A stretch of DNA of 47,285 nt from Azolla pinnata (taxonomy: Eukaryota; Streptophyta; Polypodiopsida; Salviniales; Salviniaceae), in NCBI GenBank assembly GCA_037176905.1, contig JBBBWG010030865.1, positions 1 through 47,285 on the forward strand. Reading direction: 5' to 3'. Shown in pieces: positions 32,201 through 44,532 of the stretch; the first letter of the stretch is position 1, and each line of letters opens with the position of its first letter. The notes beneath the pieces were generated by a model that was given only the letters and a program-made list of their open reading frames with translations, had not been told where the DNA came from and searched no databases. A program made the translations under genes and the position numbers.

Positions 32201-35200
32201 AATGATCAGTAATAGGTTACTTCTTTACATGATCAGCTCAGACAATAATAGGCCACTTCTTTACATGATCAGCTCAGACAATAGTAGGCCACTTCTTTAC
32301 ATCCTGACCTTGAACTGTGTAAATGAATTGTAGATATGTGTGGAGTCTTGAAGGAGATGTGTGGATTCCTGCATTGGTAATATTAAGACTAAACCGAGCA
32401 GCCATTTCTGTGAAGTGGAGTCCCAAAGGCAAGATGATTTCAACCTGCTCTGTAAGCCAAGATGGTTATCACTAAAAAATTTAAGAGATTTCAAAATTTC
32501 TAATGCGTTTTTTTACTTGCTGTGATGGACAGAAAATAAGTTTGCAGTTGGAAGTGGTGCAAAAAGCGTATGCATATGCTATTATGAGAATGAAAATAAT
32601 TGGTAAACTATTGAAATTTTATATGAGGGTACATGAGCGAAATGTCGAATATAGACGTCTTTGGATGCAGATGGGCTATCACCACCCCAAATAGTACCGA
32701 GCATATTACTACCCTAACACTGTGATAGCTCTTGCTCCATGATCCATGAATAGGTGGGTGAGCAAGATCATACGCAAGAAGCACAACTCCACAGTTACAA
32801 GTGTTGCGTGGCACCCAAATAATGTGAGTAAACTTTTATTATGATCTTGCTGGGGAACAACACAATGTTTCTTTGATTTCTTAAAATTAAAACATTGTGT
32901 GGGAAAACACAGTCACATCTTATATAGCTGATCCTGGAAAATTAGTGAAACTATGGAACTTATGAAAACAAGAAACTGTATTTTCAAGTTTGACTCGTGT
33001 AACTGTTAAAATTTAGGGCGTTGAACTCTAATAGAAAAAATATCAAATAAATGACTGAATAGCATGGTATGGTGCACTTGATTTAAGCAGATGAATGAAA
33101 CAGAGGTCATGCTTGAAAACAGGACAACGTATTATAGAACCTCAAAACTTGGTTGTAGGGCTTTTTCTTATATTATTCTCAGCATTGTTTTATGCATATT
33201 ATGTACACCTCTTAATTAGAATCGAGTAAAAACAAACAGTGGAAGTTTTTATGATTCGACGATCATTGTACATCTTTATGGTTCAAGATTATCATGGTAT
33301 GTACATGATTTTAGGTTTTTCTTGCCACGACATCTACAGACTGCAAATGTCGAGTCTTCTGCGCATATATAAAGGGGGTTGACAGCAAGTGAGGTTTATG
33401 ACTGAGCTCTGAAAATATGTGGTTAATGTGGAACTGATTTCGTTTGTGGTCTTAAAATGTATAAAATAGTGCATTCTGATATTTATCTATTTCGATGTTC
33501 TCTTTGTAGAGGAGATGCAAATACATCTTTTGGAGAAATGTCATTTGGAGAGGTTTGTTTGAGCTCTGTTACCTCCTGCTTATATGTCCCCTGTCAAGTT
33601 TTTCTGCCATGTGAATATGTTTTTATGAAGATTTTGGCCTTGACCTGGAATAACACTACCCTGTGTAGAATATGGTCCCATATTTAGTCTCCTGAAGATA
33701 TCTGGAAACTGGGTGATGATGAATTATAAATAAATAGAGTATCTTCTCCAATTCATCTAAATATACTGCTCATGCAATGATTGCAAACCTATTATACAAC
33801 TATTTCTGGGTGAATGAGGTATAGTGAAATATAGCCAGATAAGTTAGTCCCTTTTAGTCCTAACTATTTCTGGTTGAGTGAATCGCTTTCAATTGTGCAC
33901 CTTTTGTCAATACAGCAATTATTCGAAGTGAGTGATACATTTGGCTGGACATTTGGTGCGAAATGGTCTCCAACTGGAAACATACTTGCATATGTAGGTA
34001 AAAACATTGCTTATTGCTGGCGCATTTCCTAATTCTCCTGTTCTGTGAATCATGAAGCATTTCTTCTTAACATGCTGCAAAATTACAGGTCACGATTCGA
34101 CAATATGTTTTGTTAAAGTTACAGGACGCCATACTACATCCCAAGTCGTGACTCTTCAAGGACTTCCTTTGCGTGATGTAATTCATTTCTTTCTAATGCT
34201 TATGTGTTTTTGGGTTTCTTGACTGGTGGTTCATAGTATGTTAGACATCAAAATAGCTTTTCAACATGCTTGCATCTGGATTTTTAGACTTATATATGCT
34301 CATTCGATAAAATAACATTGGTGAACGTGTCTTGATTTTGTTTGGAACAATTAGGTGCTATTTCTGGCAGAAAATAAGGTTGTTGCTGGTGGTTTTGATT
34401 TCAAACCTATGCTTTTTATCGGAGACAATAAAGGCATCTGGTAACATAAGTTTATATCTCCTTTTCCTTCTTCAAATGTTTTTTGAAGACGAGCAGTTTA
34501 TTAAATGGTGCGAATTTATCATCGCCACAGGAGGTTTTCCAGGTATTTAGATGAGAACAAAGCAAGTGGAAGCGAAACAAAAATTGGATCTCCGGTAGGA
34601 TCCTTATTGTTCTTTTGATTGTTGAAGATCTACTCTTACTATGCTTTTATTTGTGGTGCAGTACTGACTTTGGTTTGATGCATTTTGAATGATTTTAGTT
34701 CTCCGAAACATTAGGGAAATTCTATGGGCAAGGAAAGGCTGATACAAGCTTTGGTGGACCAGGACGCTTCCACGAGAACTGCATAACGTACATGCCTTTG
34801 CCACTTTCTCCACCGCGTTGTATGGCATGTCTTTGCCTACGATTACAATATTTTGTTTGTATATCTATTAGATGGTACATTGTAGTTGGTTCCTTTGGAA
34901 TTTTGCTTACCTTCAGTTGGGTTCTTATGTTTGAGGTTTCGTTTGGTTGAAATGGTAATGCTCCATATTTTTATCAAATCTACACCACTAATTGTTTCAG
35001 AGCATGACTGTCTCCTTTCTTTTTTGGATTATTTAAGGTCCTTAGCATTGATACCGTCGACCATGAGGAGTCAAGCATCACATGCCTTTAGTAGTACAGG
35101 TACTTTCAACAGAACAAGGCTTTTTCATTTCATGAAATTATCAGCTCCAAGCTGTGAAAACATTGGGTGACGTGCCTATAGCATATCTCTCATGTTGGAT

Positions 35201-35278
35201 TTCACAGGATTGGATGGGAAAGTCGTGATATGGGACCTCACCAACTTAAGTGATTCCTTCTCAGTCCTTCAGTTATGA
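29300..35278 (+). CDS. ARPC1: ARPC1, WD40 subunit 1 of the Arp2/3 complex, complete 15-exon gene
   Basis: Exons: 29300-29381, 29553-29647, 31806-31882, 32334-32428, 32533-32602, 32754-32823, 33315-33388, 33510-33552, 33916-33997, 34089-34177, 34355-34440, 34531-34594, 34699-34787, 35038-35099, 35208-35278. They join in phase to 382 residues; Arabidopsis ARPC1 is about 378. WD-type blocks are visible along the length: [99 protein letters not shown], and near the end [18 protein letters not shown]1 joins the Arp2/3 complex that nucleates branched actin and shapes epidermal cells and trichomes. Intron 4 uses a GC donor (AAAG|GCAAG). The start ATG gives the expected N-terminus ([13 protein letters not shown]). 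Confidence 0.95.
29848..30285. repeat. ~230-bp diverged tandem duplication in ARPC1 intron 2
   Basis: Copies around 29848-30055 and 30078-30285 share ATGGTTTTCGGTTTATGAGA-like, ACTTAGNACTAGA-like, ATCTCCTTCACTTAT and ACTTGCATGT segments. Non-coding. Confidence 0.7.
32211..32306 (+). repeat. 36-bp tandem repeat, 2.6 copies, just before ARPC1 exon 4
   Basis: Units start at 32211, 32247 and 32283 and contain CACTTCTTTACATGATCAGC. The array ends 27 bp before the acceptor of exon 4, so it may overlap the branch-point region of intron 3. Confidence 0.9.
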
Positions 35279-37690
35279 GTGCACAGAAGAATTAGCAGAT
35301 TTCAGCAGCACGACAAGAGAGAATTTGGGCATTCCATGCTAGAAAGGACAATGGAAAATCGATTCATTTTACCCTGTAAAATTTTGATCATAGTTCTCAT
35401 CCAACATCTCACCGCAAGGGACACATAATTTGTGTGATTGTCGTGGCGATTGGGAAATGCTGTGTATGTTTCTAGTTCTTTGAAATTTTTGTACTTTTGC
35501 AGGCATGTTATAACATTTGTGGTGATGCGTTCTTCATCGCATCAACTGTTTATGACATGCTATCTTCTAATCAGACCGTACTGTTCTCACACAAATGCTT
35601 GTCATGTTGATGATCGCGATAGAACCATCAAGAAATTTTAGTTTTTTCAAATACATAATTTGTTGAAATTTGTCATAGAGTCCATCCGTCTACCGGTGCG
35701 AAGGGTTTCTTCATCATTTACTTTTGGAATGGACTTGATATTGGCTTGATGGAGTTAAAGACTGCGAGAGTTGGAGGATAGCCAACTTTTTGTTCTTTAT
35801 GTTGAAAACTATTTTTAACTCTTTGATGGTGGTTTGATCTTTGTGGATGTTGCCTATCAAATAGAGAGAGAGCTCAAACAAGGTGTTATGATACAGTGAC
35901 ATAAGATATATATTGTTAAAGTTGTAAAAATCGGGCCAATTGACTTGTAGTCCTTGTTTCTACATGGATTGGTATGATGAGTGATGCGACACTATGAAAC
36001 CACGACCGTTGTTTACACAACAGAAAAGAAACAATTCACCCAAAGGTTTACTGTAAAATTCTTTTGCCTGGTCAAAACTAGGCATTTTGTGCAAGCCAGA
36101 AGATGTCTATGAACTGGGAAATCTCTCTGTCTCTCTCTGTAAACCAGTTACGATGGCCTTCAGTCTCGCGAAGTTGAGATGGGGGGGATGTTTCCAATTG
36201 GATCATGCATGATAGTGTCCCAATACATGGTACTCTGCTGTCGGTCTAAAAAACTCCAGAAGAGAATGGAACCTGTGACTGACATGTGAGCTTCTTTTGT
36301 TTACTCTGTGTCGAATCTATTGGTTTCGCGTCAGCGATGAGCATGTGGGGGGATCCAATCCTCCTTTGACTTGTCCATCGATCTTCTAATTCCTTCACGT
36401 TCCGATGCATACGCGATAAAACCCCCCGTTTCGATCTGTTTGTTTTGCTTGGAATCGAGGTGGTCACGTTCGGGAAATGATGCGGGTTTCGCCGCGTTTT
36501 CGACAATTTTTTTGGTCCCTCAGAGATGATGGTTCCTTCTGGACACTGACACGAAGCTTTCTTCGTCTGATCTGCATTCGTTCTGTCGCTTGACATGTTT
36601 TGTCGAAGAATGATCTCTACGATGATGCCAGTGCCCATGAAAGTCCCTTCCACTGACCTTTGAGACTTCGATGGGTTGTTGTGAGGAAGAAAAAAAAAAC
36701 AGTATCATCTCGATCCTTCATTTGCACCATCTGTCTCTCAAGTTTGTAACACATCGAAGCAAGCGGAAAACATCACAACAAGAGACGGGAAAAGATCTGT
36801 ACGAAACACATTACGCCCAAAAGCCATGATTTTGACACCGTAGAGATATCTGTAGATTACAGGAGAACTCGGAAACCTGTTTGGCACCCTCACTTCCAGG
36901 CAAGGCAGTCGAGCTACAAAATACAGATATATTCTACAAGGAAGAACGATGATCGACGAATCTAGCAGTGAGCCCCGCCCCAAGAAGCTTCTCCGAATCA
37001 ACACAGGCGAGAAAAATTGCGTCTAAGGGGGAGGGCATTTCGATGAGCAGTGTTGCCTCGACAGAAAGAACAGAGGTAGATGGATAAGATCCCGACTCTT
37101 CTTTCTACGTGGCGATGACTGGGATTAGACATCTGGGATCTCTGGGTTCCTCTGCAGATATCTGCATCAAGCAACTGCAAATCGGACGTTTTTGCAACAC
37201 ACGGTTGTATCGTCAGCATCGACGTCAACATCTTTACCCAACATCTGCATTTGCATCTGCATCTGCAGCATCTGCAGCGTCTGCATCTGCGGGCAGCTGA
37301 CGGAGTATAGATCTGCTCCGCTCATTTCTTCGCAGGCCATGCCCGACTCTGCATCACGGGCCCCGGAATCCGTTTCCCAGGATGCACCTACACAGTTCTG
37401 GAATCCCGTTCTGCACCACAGTCTGGAATCCATTCTAGCATTGCACCATGGTCTGGAATCTTCGGAATCCGGGATCTGTTCAGCCTGCATGTGGGCAGCA
37501 GCAGCAGCAGCATCTCTCGTGCAAAGCTACTGTTCCATGGTCCTTTTTTCGCTCCGCTTTCTTTCTGCCTTTCTCCCCCCTCCCCTCCCCACTTTTTCCT
37601 TCTATAGGCTCGCGGATTCTGGCAAGGGTAGCAGTCTGGCATCTCTCTGACATCTGTCTCTGTGTCGATCGATCAGGTTCAAGTCAATCT
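35279..37690. other. 3' flank of ARPC1 and intergenic DNA, no supported gene
   Basis: The minus-strand open frame 36246-36653 (135 residues, basic, no motif) is the longest but has no support. 37235-37300 carries TCTGCA hexamer repeats, and 37495-37510 a CAGCAG run. Frames here are low-complexity. I see no recognisable gene. Confidence 0.45.
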
Positions 37691-37994
37691 CTTTCTGCTT
37701 CTTCTTCTTCTTCTTCTTCTTCTTCTTTCTTTTGAAACATATGCATATATATATGTGTGTGTATATATATGTATGTATGTATATGCATATGTATGTATGT
37801 ATGTCTGTATGTATGTATGTATGCATGTGCATAGAGAGATTCCATGGCTTTTTGGGCGAAGGGTAGAATTTGTAATTTGGGAAAACTCGAGATTCATCAG
37901 AGTATCTCTCAGAATCTCTTTTGCTTTTCTGGCGACATTTTATTATTAATTCAAGAAAGAAAGAAAAAGCACGTCCTTATTATTATTTATTACG

Positions 37995-38033
<39 letters not shown>

Positions 38034-38045
38034 TTGTTTTTTTTT
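37691..38045. repeat. Compound microsatellites: TTC, ATGT and AAT runs
   Basis: A TTC run at about 37697-37728, TATATGTG/ATGT repeats at 37740-37828 and an AAT run at 37995-38030. Open frames across these runs are artefacts. Confidence 0.9.
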
Positions 38046-38294
38046 TGGCCTTCCCTTTTTTTTTCCTGCTATTTTGTTTTTTTGTTTTGTTATTATTATT
38101 TTACATTTGCAGCCCACGAATTTGCTTTTTTTTTCCTGTTTATTTTTGCTCTGTGCAAATTGATTTTTTCTCTCGCTCTTTAAAAAAATGGTTTTTGTTT
38201 TTTTCCAGCCTTTGTTTTTTTTATTACTTTCGCCAATTTATTCCTCGCATTTTCCCGGTTTTTCTTCTGGGAAAAAAGTAGAAAAAAAAACCGC

Positions 38295-38850
38295 CTAACA
38301 AAATCACAAAATTGCATTCTGATGCCCATTGATTAATCAGAAGCCACAAATTGACGCCTTAATCTTATCTTTCCACTGAAAACTTAACACCCGATTAATT
38401 CCGCCAGTGTACATATTTGATCCTAATCGATTCCCTTCCGATATTCGATTCAACAAAAGCCAATGATTCTAGAATCTGATTCCTCGTTTCGCAAAACAAG
38501 CGGCTGGCTCAAGCCCTCAACGATCCAATGCGTTAATTTGGTGTTAATCAAGTAATCGAGCGTTAATCAATCGGCTCATCTGGTGCTAATTGAAACTCAC
38601 AGTCACCAGATTTTGGTGTTAAATCAATCATTTGGTGCTAATTAGAACCCACGATCACCAGAATTTGGTGTTAAATCAATCATTTGGTGCTAATCAAAAC
38701 TCACAATCACCAGATTGTGGTGTTAAATCAATCATATGGTGCTAATTAAAACCCACAATCACCAGATTTTGGTGTTATATCAACCAATTGCGCGTTAAAA
38801 TTGGGGTTTAATATTGTAATTTCTAAATTTCGGTATCATTTTGTATAATA
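38295..38850. repeat. Relative of the 9957-10419 transposon, with internal ~60-bp tandem units
   Basis: The left part matches the 9.9-kb element in order: GCCTAACAAAATCAC, TTCTGATGCCCATT, CGATTCCCTT, ATTCGATTCAACAAAAG and TTAATTTGGTGTTAATCA. It then carries about four tandem units of roughly 60 bp with TTTGGTGTTAAATCAATCAT and GTGCTAATTNAAACCCAC-like sequence. The right end (TTTTGTATAATATTTTGCC) is only weakly inverted to the left. No coding capacity is seen. Confidence 0.6.
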
Positions 38851-39160
38851 TTTTGCCAATGTTTTATTTTCTTAATTAATATTTTGGCCTCTTCATTTTC
38901 TTAAATCTCCCCAGTAATTTCTCTTAAAAAATTTCTGTTAGTTTTTCTTTTCGACTTTTTCGAGTATATATTTCATTAGCAAAAATTGCTATTATTATTA
39001 TTTTGTCCCTTTTAAGAAGAAAAAAGAAAAGGATATAAAAAAAGGAAAAAAGGGAACAAAATTTTGTTTCTCTGAAATTCTTTTTCTTCTTCTTCGTCTT
39101 CGTCTTCTTCTTCATTTCTTCTTCTTCATTTCTTCTGATTTCCTGCAGAAGGGTTTCGCC
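38851..39160 (+). other. Upstream region of the serine decarboxylase gene
   Basis: AT-rich sequence followed by a TTCTTC-rich stretch (39075-39135) directly ahead of the start codon, as in many plant leaders. A clear TATA box was not identified. Confidence 0.4.
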
Positions 39161-41838
39161 ATGGCCATGGAAGCTTCGCTCTCCGCCTCCGCCTCCGAGA
39201 AGCGCGTCTATCCCTCTCCTCTTCCCCCCTCCCATCCCCTCCCTCCCATCCCGCACCGTCTCAAGAACGCTTCTTCCACGGCTTCTCAGACCAATGGCTT
39301 CGGCGGTGCTGAGGACCGCATTAGAAACCGTTTCGATCGAATCATCCGTCTCCAAACGGAGCAGGAGGAGGAGGAAGAGGAGGAGGAGGAGGAGGAAGGA
39401 GGAGGAGCCGAAGCAGGGGAAGAAGAGGAGCAATCCGATCAAGGACCCGAAGAAGGAGAGAAATTCTTCTCCTCCTCTCCTTCTTCCTCTCCTTCCTCTC
39501 CTTCTCCATCCTCCCCCCTCTCCCCTTCTTCGCCTTCTTCTCCGGGGTTTACTTTGGGGCGAGATATGCACCATGACTCGCACATCATTACTGAACCTGC
39601 CATCGATGATGAGATCACCGGAGATAAAGAAGCGTACATGGCGAGTATTCTTGCCAGATATCGCAAAACGCTCATAGAACGGACCAAATATCATCTCGGT
39701 ACTTCTCGCTCCACCTTCCTCTGTATCAGATCTGAAGCTTCCATGCCTGCTTTCCCCGCTGCAATTCCTGAACGAGATATATAAATGCGCGTGGGAAGAT
39801 TTACAATTCACGCGTCTTTATCTTTATAATCTTATGTTCATTTCTTGTTGATCTACACCTCCAAAATATGTAATTTATTCTATGTATTCTATCCACTGAA
39901 AACAACGAATGTATCAGACCCCTGCTCTTCCACTTCCGTAATATTTGCTGTACATCCTTACACATTCATGCATGCATGCATGCATGCATTCTTTCACTAC
40001 GAATACTTTTACCTCAGTGATCTCCACCTACCTTTATAGGCATATATTTTCTGATATCCGTTTCCTTGTGTTGATCTCTGCAAAGTATAGCATATGCATA
40101 TAAGTGATCTTAGAGACTTCGCTATAGGATTCTTTTAGGCTCATTTATCCTCGCAAATTTTTTCTGTTTAAGTGCTTAAAGCCATAGCTTTTTCAGGATG
40201 TTTATCGTAGTTTCAAGATACTTTTTGGAGACTCGTCTTCGTTGAATCGATTTCATATGCATAAATTTGAATTTGTGAACACAGTTCTGGCTATTCCTAG
40301 CATTTTGCTTTTGCTAGACTCTCCCAAATACTCAGATCACTTTCCTCTGTGGTAGCCTTTTGCTTTCCTGATCTATAGCTTACCATTCATAGGATTTCTC
40401 AATATCGAAAGACAATATTTTCTTGCATTTTGTTACTGTTTCAAAATTAGACTGATAAATGTTTGAGACAAGATTGAGAAATTTTTATAAGAAACTAGAA
40501 GGTGATGTCTATTGCCAGTCAAAATTCTGGTTATATTTCTTATCTACAAAGATGCTCGCACTTGTATGAAGGCGGATGTGATATTTTTGGAATGTGCATT
40601 TTTCAGCCAATCTTGATCTTGTGCTTGCTTTTTCGTTGGGATTTTGATCTGGTGGTTGGAGAATCTTGTATAATGTTGTAGAATGCTTTACATTTAGTTT
40701 TGATCTGGTGGTTGGTGGATCTTGTATAATGTCCTAGATTGCTTTACGTTTGGTGTTGGAACTAGTGATTGGTGAATGAAGTATAATGTTGTAGCTTGCG
40801 TGACATTTGGTGTTTGATCTGGTGATTGGAGAGTGTCGTATAACGTTGTATAGTGCTTTACATTTGGCTATAGAAAATTGCATTTTAACAACTAATAAGA
40901 ATGTCATGCTCAGGCTATCCATATAATCTGGACTTTGATTATGGAGCATTGTCACAACTGCAGCATTTCTCCATTAACAATTTGGGCGATCCATTCATTG
41001 AAAGCAACTATGGTGTTCACTCGAGGCAATTCGAGGTTGGAGTATTGGACTGGTTTGCTCGTCTCTGGGAAATCGAGAAAGAAGATTATTGGGGATATAT
41101 TACAAACTGTGGTACAGAAGGGAACCTTCATGGCATACTTGTCGGGTATATCTTTGTGTGCAACTAGATTGAAATATTTAGTTTGCTGTTGAGTATAGAG
41201 TAGTTATTTGGTTAATTTTTGTTGGGTATTGATTAGAGTGATGCTTTTACAAACTGTGGCATACGTGCCATGCTAGTTGGGTATACAGTCATGTGCTCCC
41301 TCTGTTTTGTGTTATAGCAGTTAAGTCATGACTACATAATAGATGTTGAATAATGATCTGAGCCTTTTTGAGTGTTATGCCTGGACAGGAGGGAGGTATT
41401 TCCAGATGGAATTCTTTATGCATCCAAGGAATCCCATTACTCCATTTTCAAAGCTGCACGAATGTATCGAATGGAAGTTGTGAAGGTAGAAACCCTCGTT
41501 TCGGGTGAAATTGATTGCGATGATTTGAAATCTAAGCTCGAGAATAGAAAAGACAAACCTGCAATACTCAATGTCAATATTGGTAATTTTTCTGGATCCA
41601 ATTCTCTGGTAGTTGTTTTTTAATAAGGTTGTGCCGAATTTCATACACCAGTGTGAGTCAATGAAAGTAATTTATTAGGGCATCTTTTTATTTTTACCCA
41701 GGGACAACCGTAAAAGGAGCAGTGGATGATCTGGATCTAGTGATCAAGGTGTTGTCTGAGGCCGGTTTCACGGAAGATCGTTTTTATATCCATTGTGATG
41801 GTGCCTTATTTGGGCTTATGATGCCCTTTGTCAAGAAG
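39161..41838 (+). CDS. SDC: Serine decarboxylase (PLP group II decarboxylase), first four exons only
   Basis: Exons 39161-39698, 40914-41145, 41389-41582 and 41702-41838 join in phase (367 codons, no internal stop). The core is close to plant [86 protein letters not shown] and [19 protein letters not shown], which contains the Asp-Ala pair that contacts the PLP ring. SDC makes ethanolamine from serine for phosphatidylethanolamine and choline synthesis. Exon 4 ends with a proper donor (AAG|GTAGAT), but I find no following exon in 41839-47285. The GHK segment with the PLP-binding lysine and about 190 C-terminal residues are absent. Either the next intron exceeds 5.4 kb or the 3' half is lost. 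The N-terminus (about residues 65-130) has poly-Glu and Ser-Pro low-complexity tracts not typical of the family. Confidence 0.9.
40639..40870. repeat. ~58-bp tandem repeat, four copies, at the end of SDC intron 1
   Basis: Units start near 40639, 40698, 40757 and 40813 and share TTTGATCTGGTGGTTGG, TGTATAATGTTGTAG and GCTTTACATTTGG. The last unit ends about 45 bp before the exon 2 acceptor. The minus-strand open frame at 40734-40955 follows this repeat and is not a gene. Confidence 0.88.
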
Positions 41839-41959
41839 GTAGATAAAAGTATTCCGTTATGTTTCTATTTCGGATAATTGGGTACATTTGTCTCTCATGG
41901 GCCAATTTTGGTCTTAGAAGATCTTAATATATCTTTCTTTCTTTTTTCTTTTTATCGCT

Positions 41960-42020
41960 TTCTCACTCTATATATATATGTATATGTATATATATAATGT
42001 ATACATACATACATACATAC

Positions 42021-42109
<89 letters not shown>

Positions 42110-42115
42110 ATGTAA
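41960..42115. repeat. Compound TA / CATA / GA microsatellite
   Basis: About 150 bp of TATA, ACAT and GAGA dinucleotide or tetranucleotide repeats, just downstream of the last recognised SDC exon. A second TA run lies near 42265-42290 and another near 42546-42562. Confidence 0.95.
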
Positions 42116-42439
42116 GAGCAAGAATAGTAAGGTGTATTAGAGTTGAACCCTAACTACATGTCCTATAGCCTGCTTCTTTATGCACACAATTATCGTCGCG
42201 ATTACAATATGATTAGACTCAATACACTCGTACACTAATCATTAATCTCTAAACAACAACCTATATGCATATATATATATATATGTGTGTGTGTGATAAA
42301 ATTTATGCCCTGTAGTATTTTTTTTTTAAATATCAAAACAATGCAACAACTTTGAAGAAACCTGAACGCATAAACCTGTAATACTCTAGAGCAAGTAGCT
42401 TCGTTTACCCTTTGGTTTCGTTAACTCGATCTGTTTGTG

Positions 42440-42476
<37 letters not shown>

Positions 42477-42632
42477 TAACCTAATAACGATTAGAGTCGA
42501 TATGCTCATGCACTAATGTACAATCTCTAAACAACAATAACTAAACATATATATATATATAGAATAAATTTATACACCTTGATAATTAAAAAATATTAAA
42601 ACAATGTACGACAACTTTCAAGAAACCGATTT
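42116..42632. other. Non-coding AT-rich DNA with GT run
   Basis: A GTGTGT run occupies about 42438-42473. Two diverged copies of a segment with ATTAGANTCNATANNCTC, CACTAATNNNNAATCTCTAAACAACAA lie near 42205-42300 and 42485-42580. No gene is seen. Confidence 0.55.
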
Positions 42633-42673
42633 AGGGTTAAGGTTTAGGATTTAGGGTTTAGGGTTTAGGGTTC
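42633..42673. repeat. Telomere-type TTTAGGG run
   Basis: About four TTTAGGG-like units, one of them TTTAGGA. The plant heptamer form predominates. Confidence 0.8.
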
Positions 42674-43735
42674 TTGAACCTGGTAGAAAGAACAAAACCA
42701 CAAGGAAAGAGATTCCTAAATTCCGCCACAGTTCGACCAACTGTAAAAGCCGAGAGATGTTCCGAGGCGCATGGACATGCATGCACAAACATACATATAC
42801 ATTTACATATACATATACATCTACATCTACATATACATGCATCCTATGTATGGATGGATGTCTGCTGTGATGTTAAAAAGTCGCGTATTTTATCAGTAAA
42901 ATACGTATCAGAAACGCTCCGATGTATTGTACACGTATAATCCGGCGTTTCAGAGCCATAAGCCAAATTTTTGCTGATATCAAGAACGATCTTTTTACCA
43001 GGGCTACTATTGTGTCTGTCTTTGACAGCGGATGAACGAATACTACTGGTCGCTTCATAGAACTCGCATTTGGAGTTCGATTTCCTGCAGTTTCTCAGGT
43101 TCTCCAGAATTTAACCCAGCGCCGAGAAAACAGAATCCTGAACGATTCGAGCGATGCGCAGCTTTAATTAAACCATAAATCCGGTAACGACCGCTTGGCA
43201 TATTTAGCCTGTGCCCAATGTATTTAACATCTATACGACCAAAATCCGTATTCTTATAGAGTTCTCGTAGACCACTTTTAATAATATGTATTGTACATAT
43301 TGTACGCTCACGGCATACTATACCCATTCGATTGTATATTCAATATGTATCTGTGTATGCATTGATGTATGTACGTACGCATGTATGGTATTGCGCGAGC
43401 TCGTTGGCAGATACGATGCTTTCTGTTGGCGGATACGATGCTTCCTGTTGGCAGATGAAGCCTACAAGCACATCAATGAAGCACTTGAGCCCGAGATCGT
43501 GGATTCGAGCAAAAGAATCTCAGCTCTGCAGTTGCCTTCTTCTCCTCGATTCATCCCACGGTTCTGTTCTGGAATCAGACGATCAATGTCTGCTTGCATT
43601 GCATGCATGCATGCATGCATCTATGTATATGTACATTTGTGTGCATGTGAAATGTTGTTATATACATAGAATACGGTATGCGTACAGTACTATAAATGCT
43701 TGGAATACGTAGTTTAAGACACTGTTGTTAAGTAT
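42674..43735. other. Intergenic or intronic DNA, no supported gene
   Basis: ACATATAC / CATCTACAT repeats at 42788-42840, and a GCATGCATGCATGCAT run at 43600-43620. Near 43405-43455 the segment TTGGCAGATACGATGCTTTC is repeated about three times in degenerate form. The minus-strand frame 43055-43327 (90 residues) has no motif I recognise. If SDC is intact, this would be part of its intron 4. Confidence 0.45.
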
Positions 43736-43739
43736 GCTT

Positions 43740-44040
43740 AAATTATGGGTTAGATGTGTTTAAAAACAAAAATACAACTAATTAAACCTACATACACCAT
43801 TTCTGCTTTTCACATCCCATTTCTTGGCACTAGTAAATTTATAGAAAATCGAAACTCGAATCTAAGTTTCGAGCCATAAGCAGTAAGTAGCCCTGGTAAA
43901 ATCGCAGGTTAATTACGTAAAAATATGGGTTACATATGTAAAACATGCATTACATCGTTAGTTAAAATTTACGTAGCACCAAGATTTTCGTATTCCATTT
44001 CTTAGCATTCGCAAATCGAATTCTAAATTTTTGAGCTTTT
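43740..44040. repeat. Diverged ~185-bp tandem duplication
   Basis: Copies near 43740-43880 and 43925-44040 share ATGGGTTA, CCCATTTCTTGGCA / CCATTTCTTAGCA, AAATCGAA and TTTGAGC/TTCGAGC segments in the same order. Confidence 0.5.
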
Positions 44041-44532
44041 AAGATCGATCGAAACAGGGGCCCCCAGTACAAGCTGCTTCCGATATTTGTAAGTCCTACT
44101 TTAAAACGACGACGATTCGGAAGATGTCGAATGCGTCCGAGTATTCGGAAACATATTTTATTACGTCTTGCATGCATGTGCATGTATGGAATGATCGTCG
44201 CCGGATCTTCTCGGGATCGCAAATTACAGACATATATCCACTAGACCAAAAGCTCATGGAATGGATGGATGGATGGATCGACGGATGCGCATTGTACATT
44301 CATCGATTTCGATCAGTCGATCGATCGTTTGTATTTAACCTCATTAGAGCTGTTTTCTCAATCCTTCATCAGCTTCATCGGATCGAGCGCTTGTTTGATC
44401 TATTCAATCTATTCCAACCCGAGTAGATCTAATCCAAACTATGAAAGACGGTATGTAACTGTAAATGGAGAATCAGAAATACTTTGAGCAAACATCGTCG
44501 GATCTTTGGATTATTACGCTAAAAGAAATATT

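Noticed and set aside
32503..32694. Plus-strand frame '[13 protein letters not shown]...' as a gene
   Set aside because: It is another frame over ARPC1 exon 5 and its flanks; the phase-correct reading is the WD40 segment [12 protein letters not shown].
36246..36708. Minus-strand 135-codon frame downstream of ARPC1
   Set aside because: Basic composition, no motif, no splice or promoter support.
43055..43327. Minus-strand 90-codon frame with fairly normal composition
   Set aside because: No family recognised, no supporting exon neighbours, and it lies in repeat-rich DNA.
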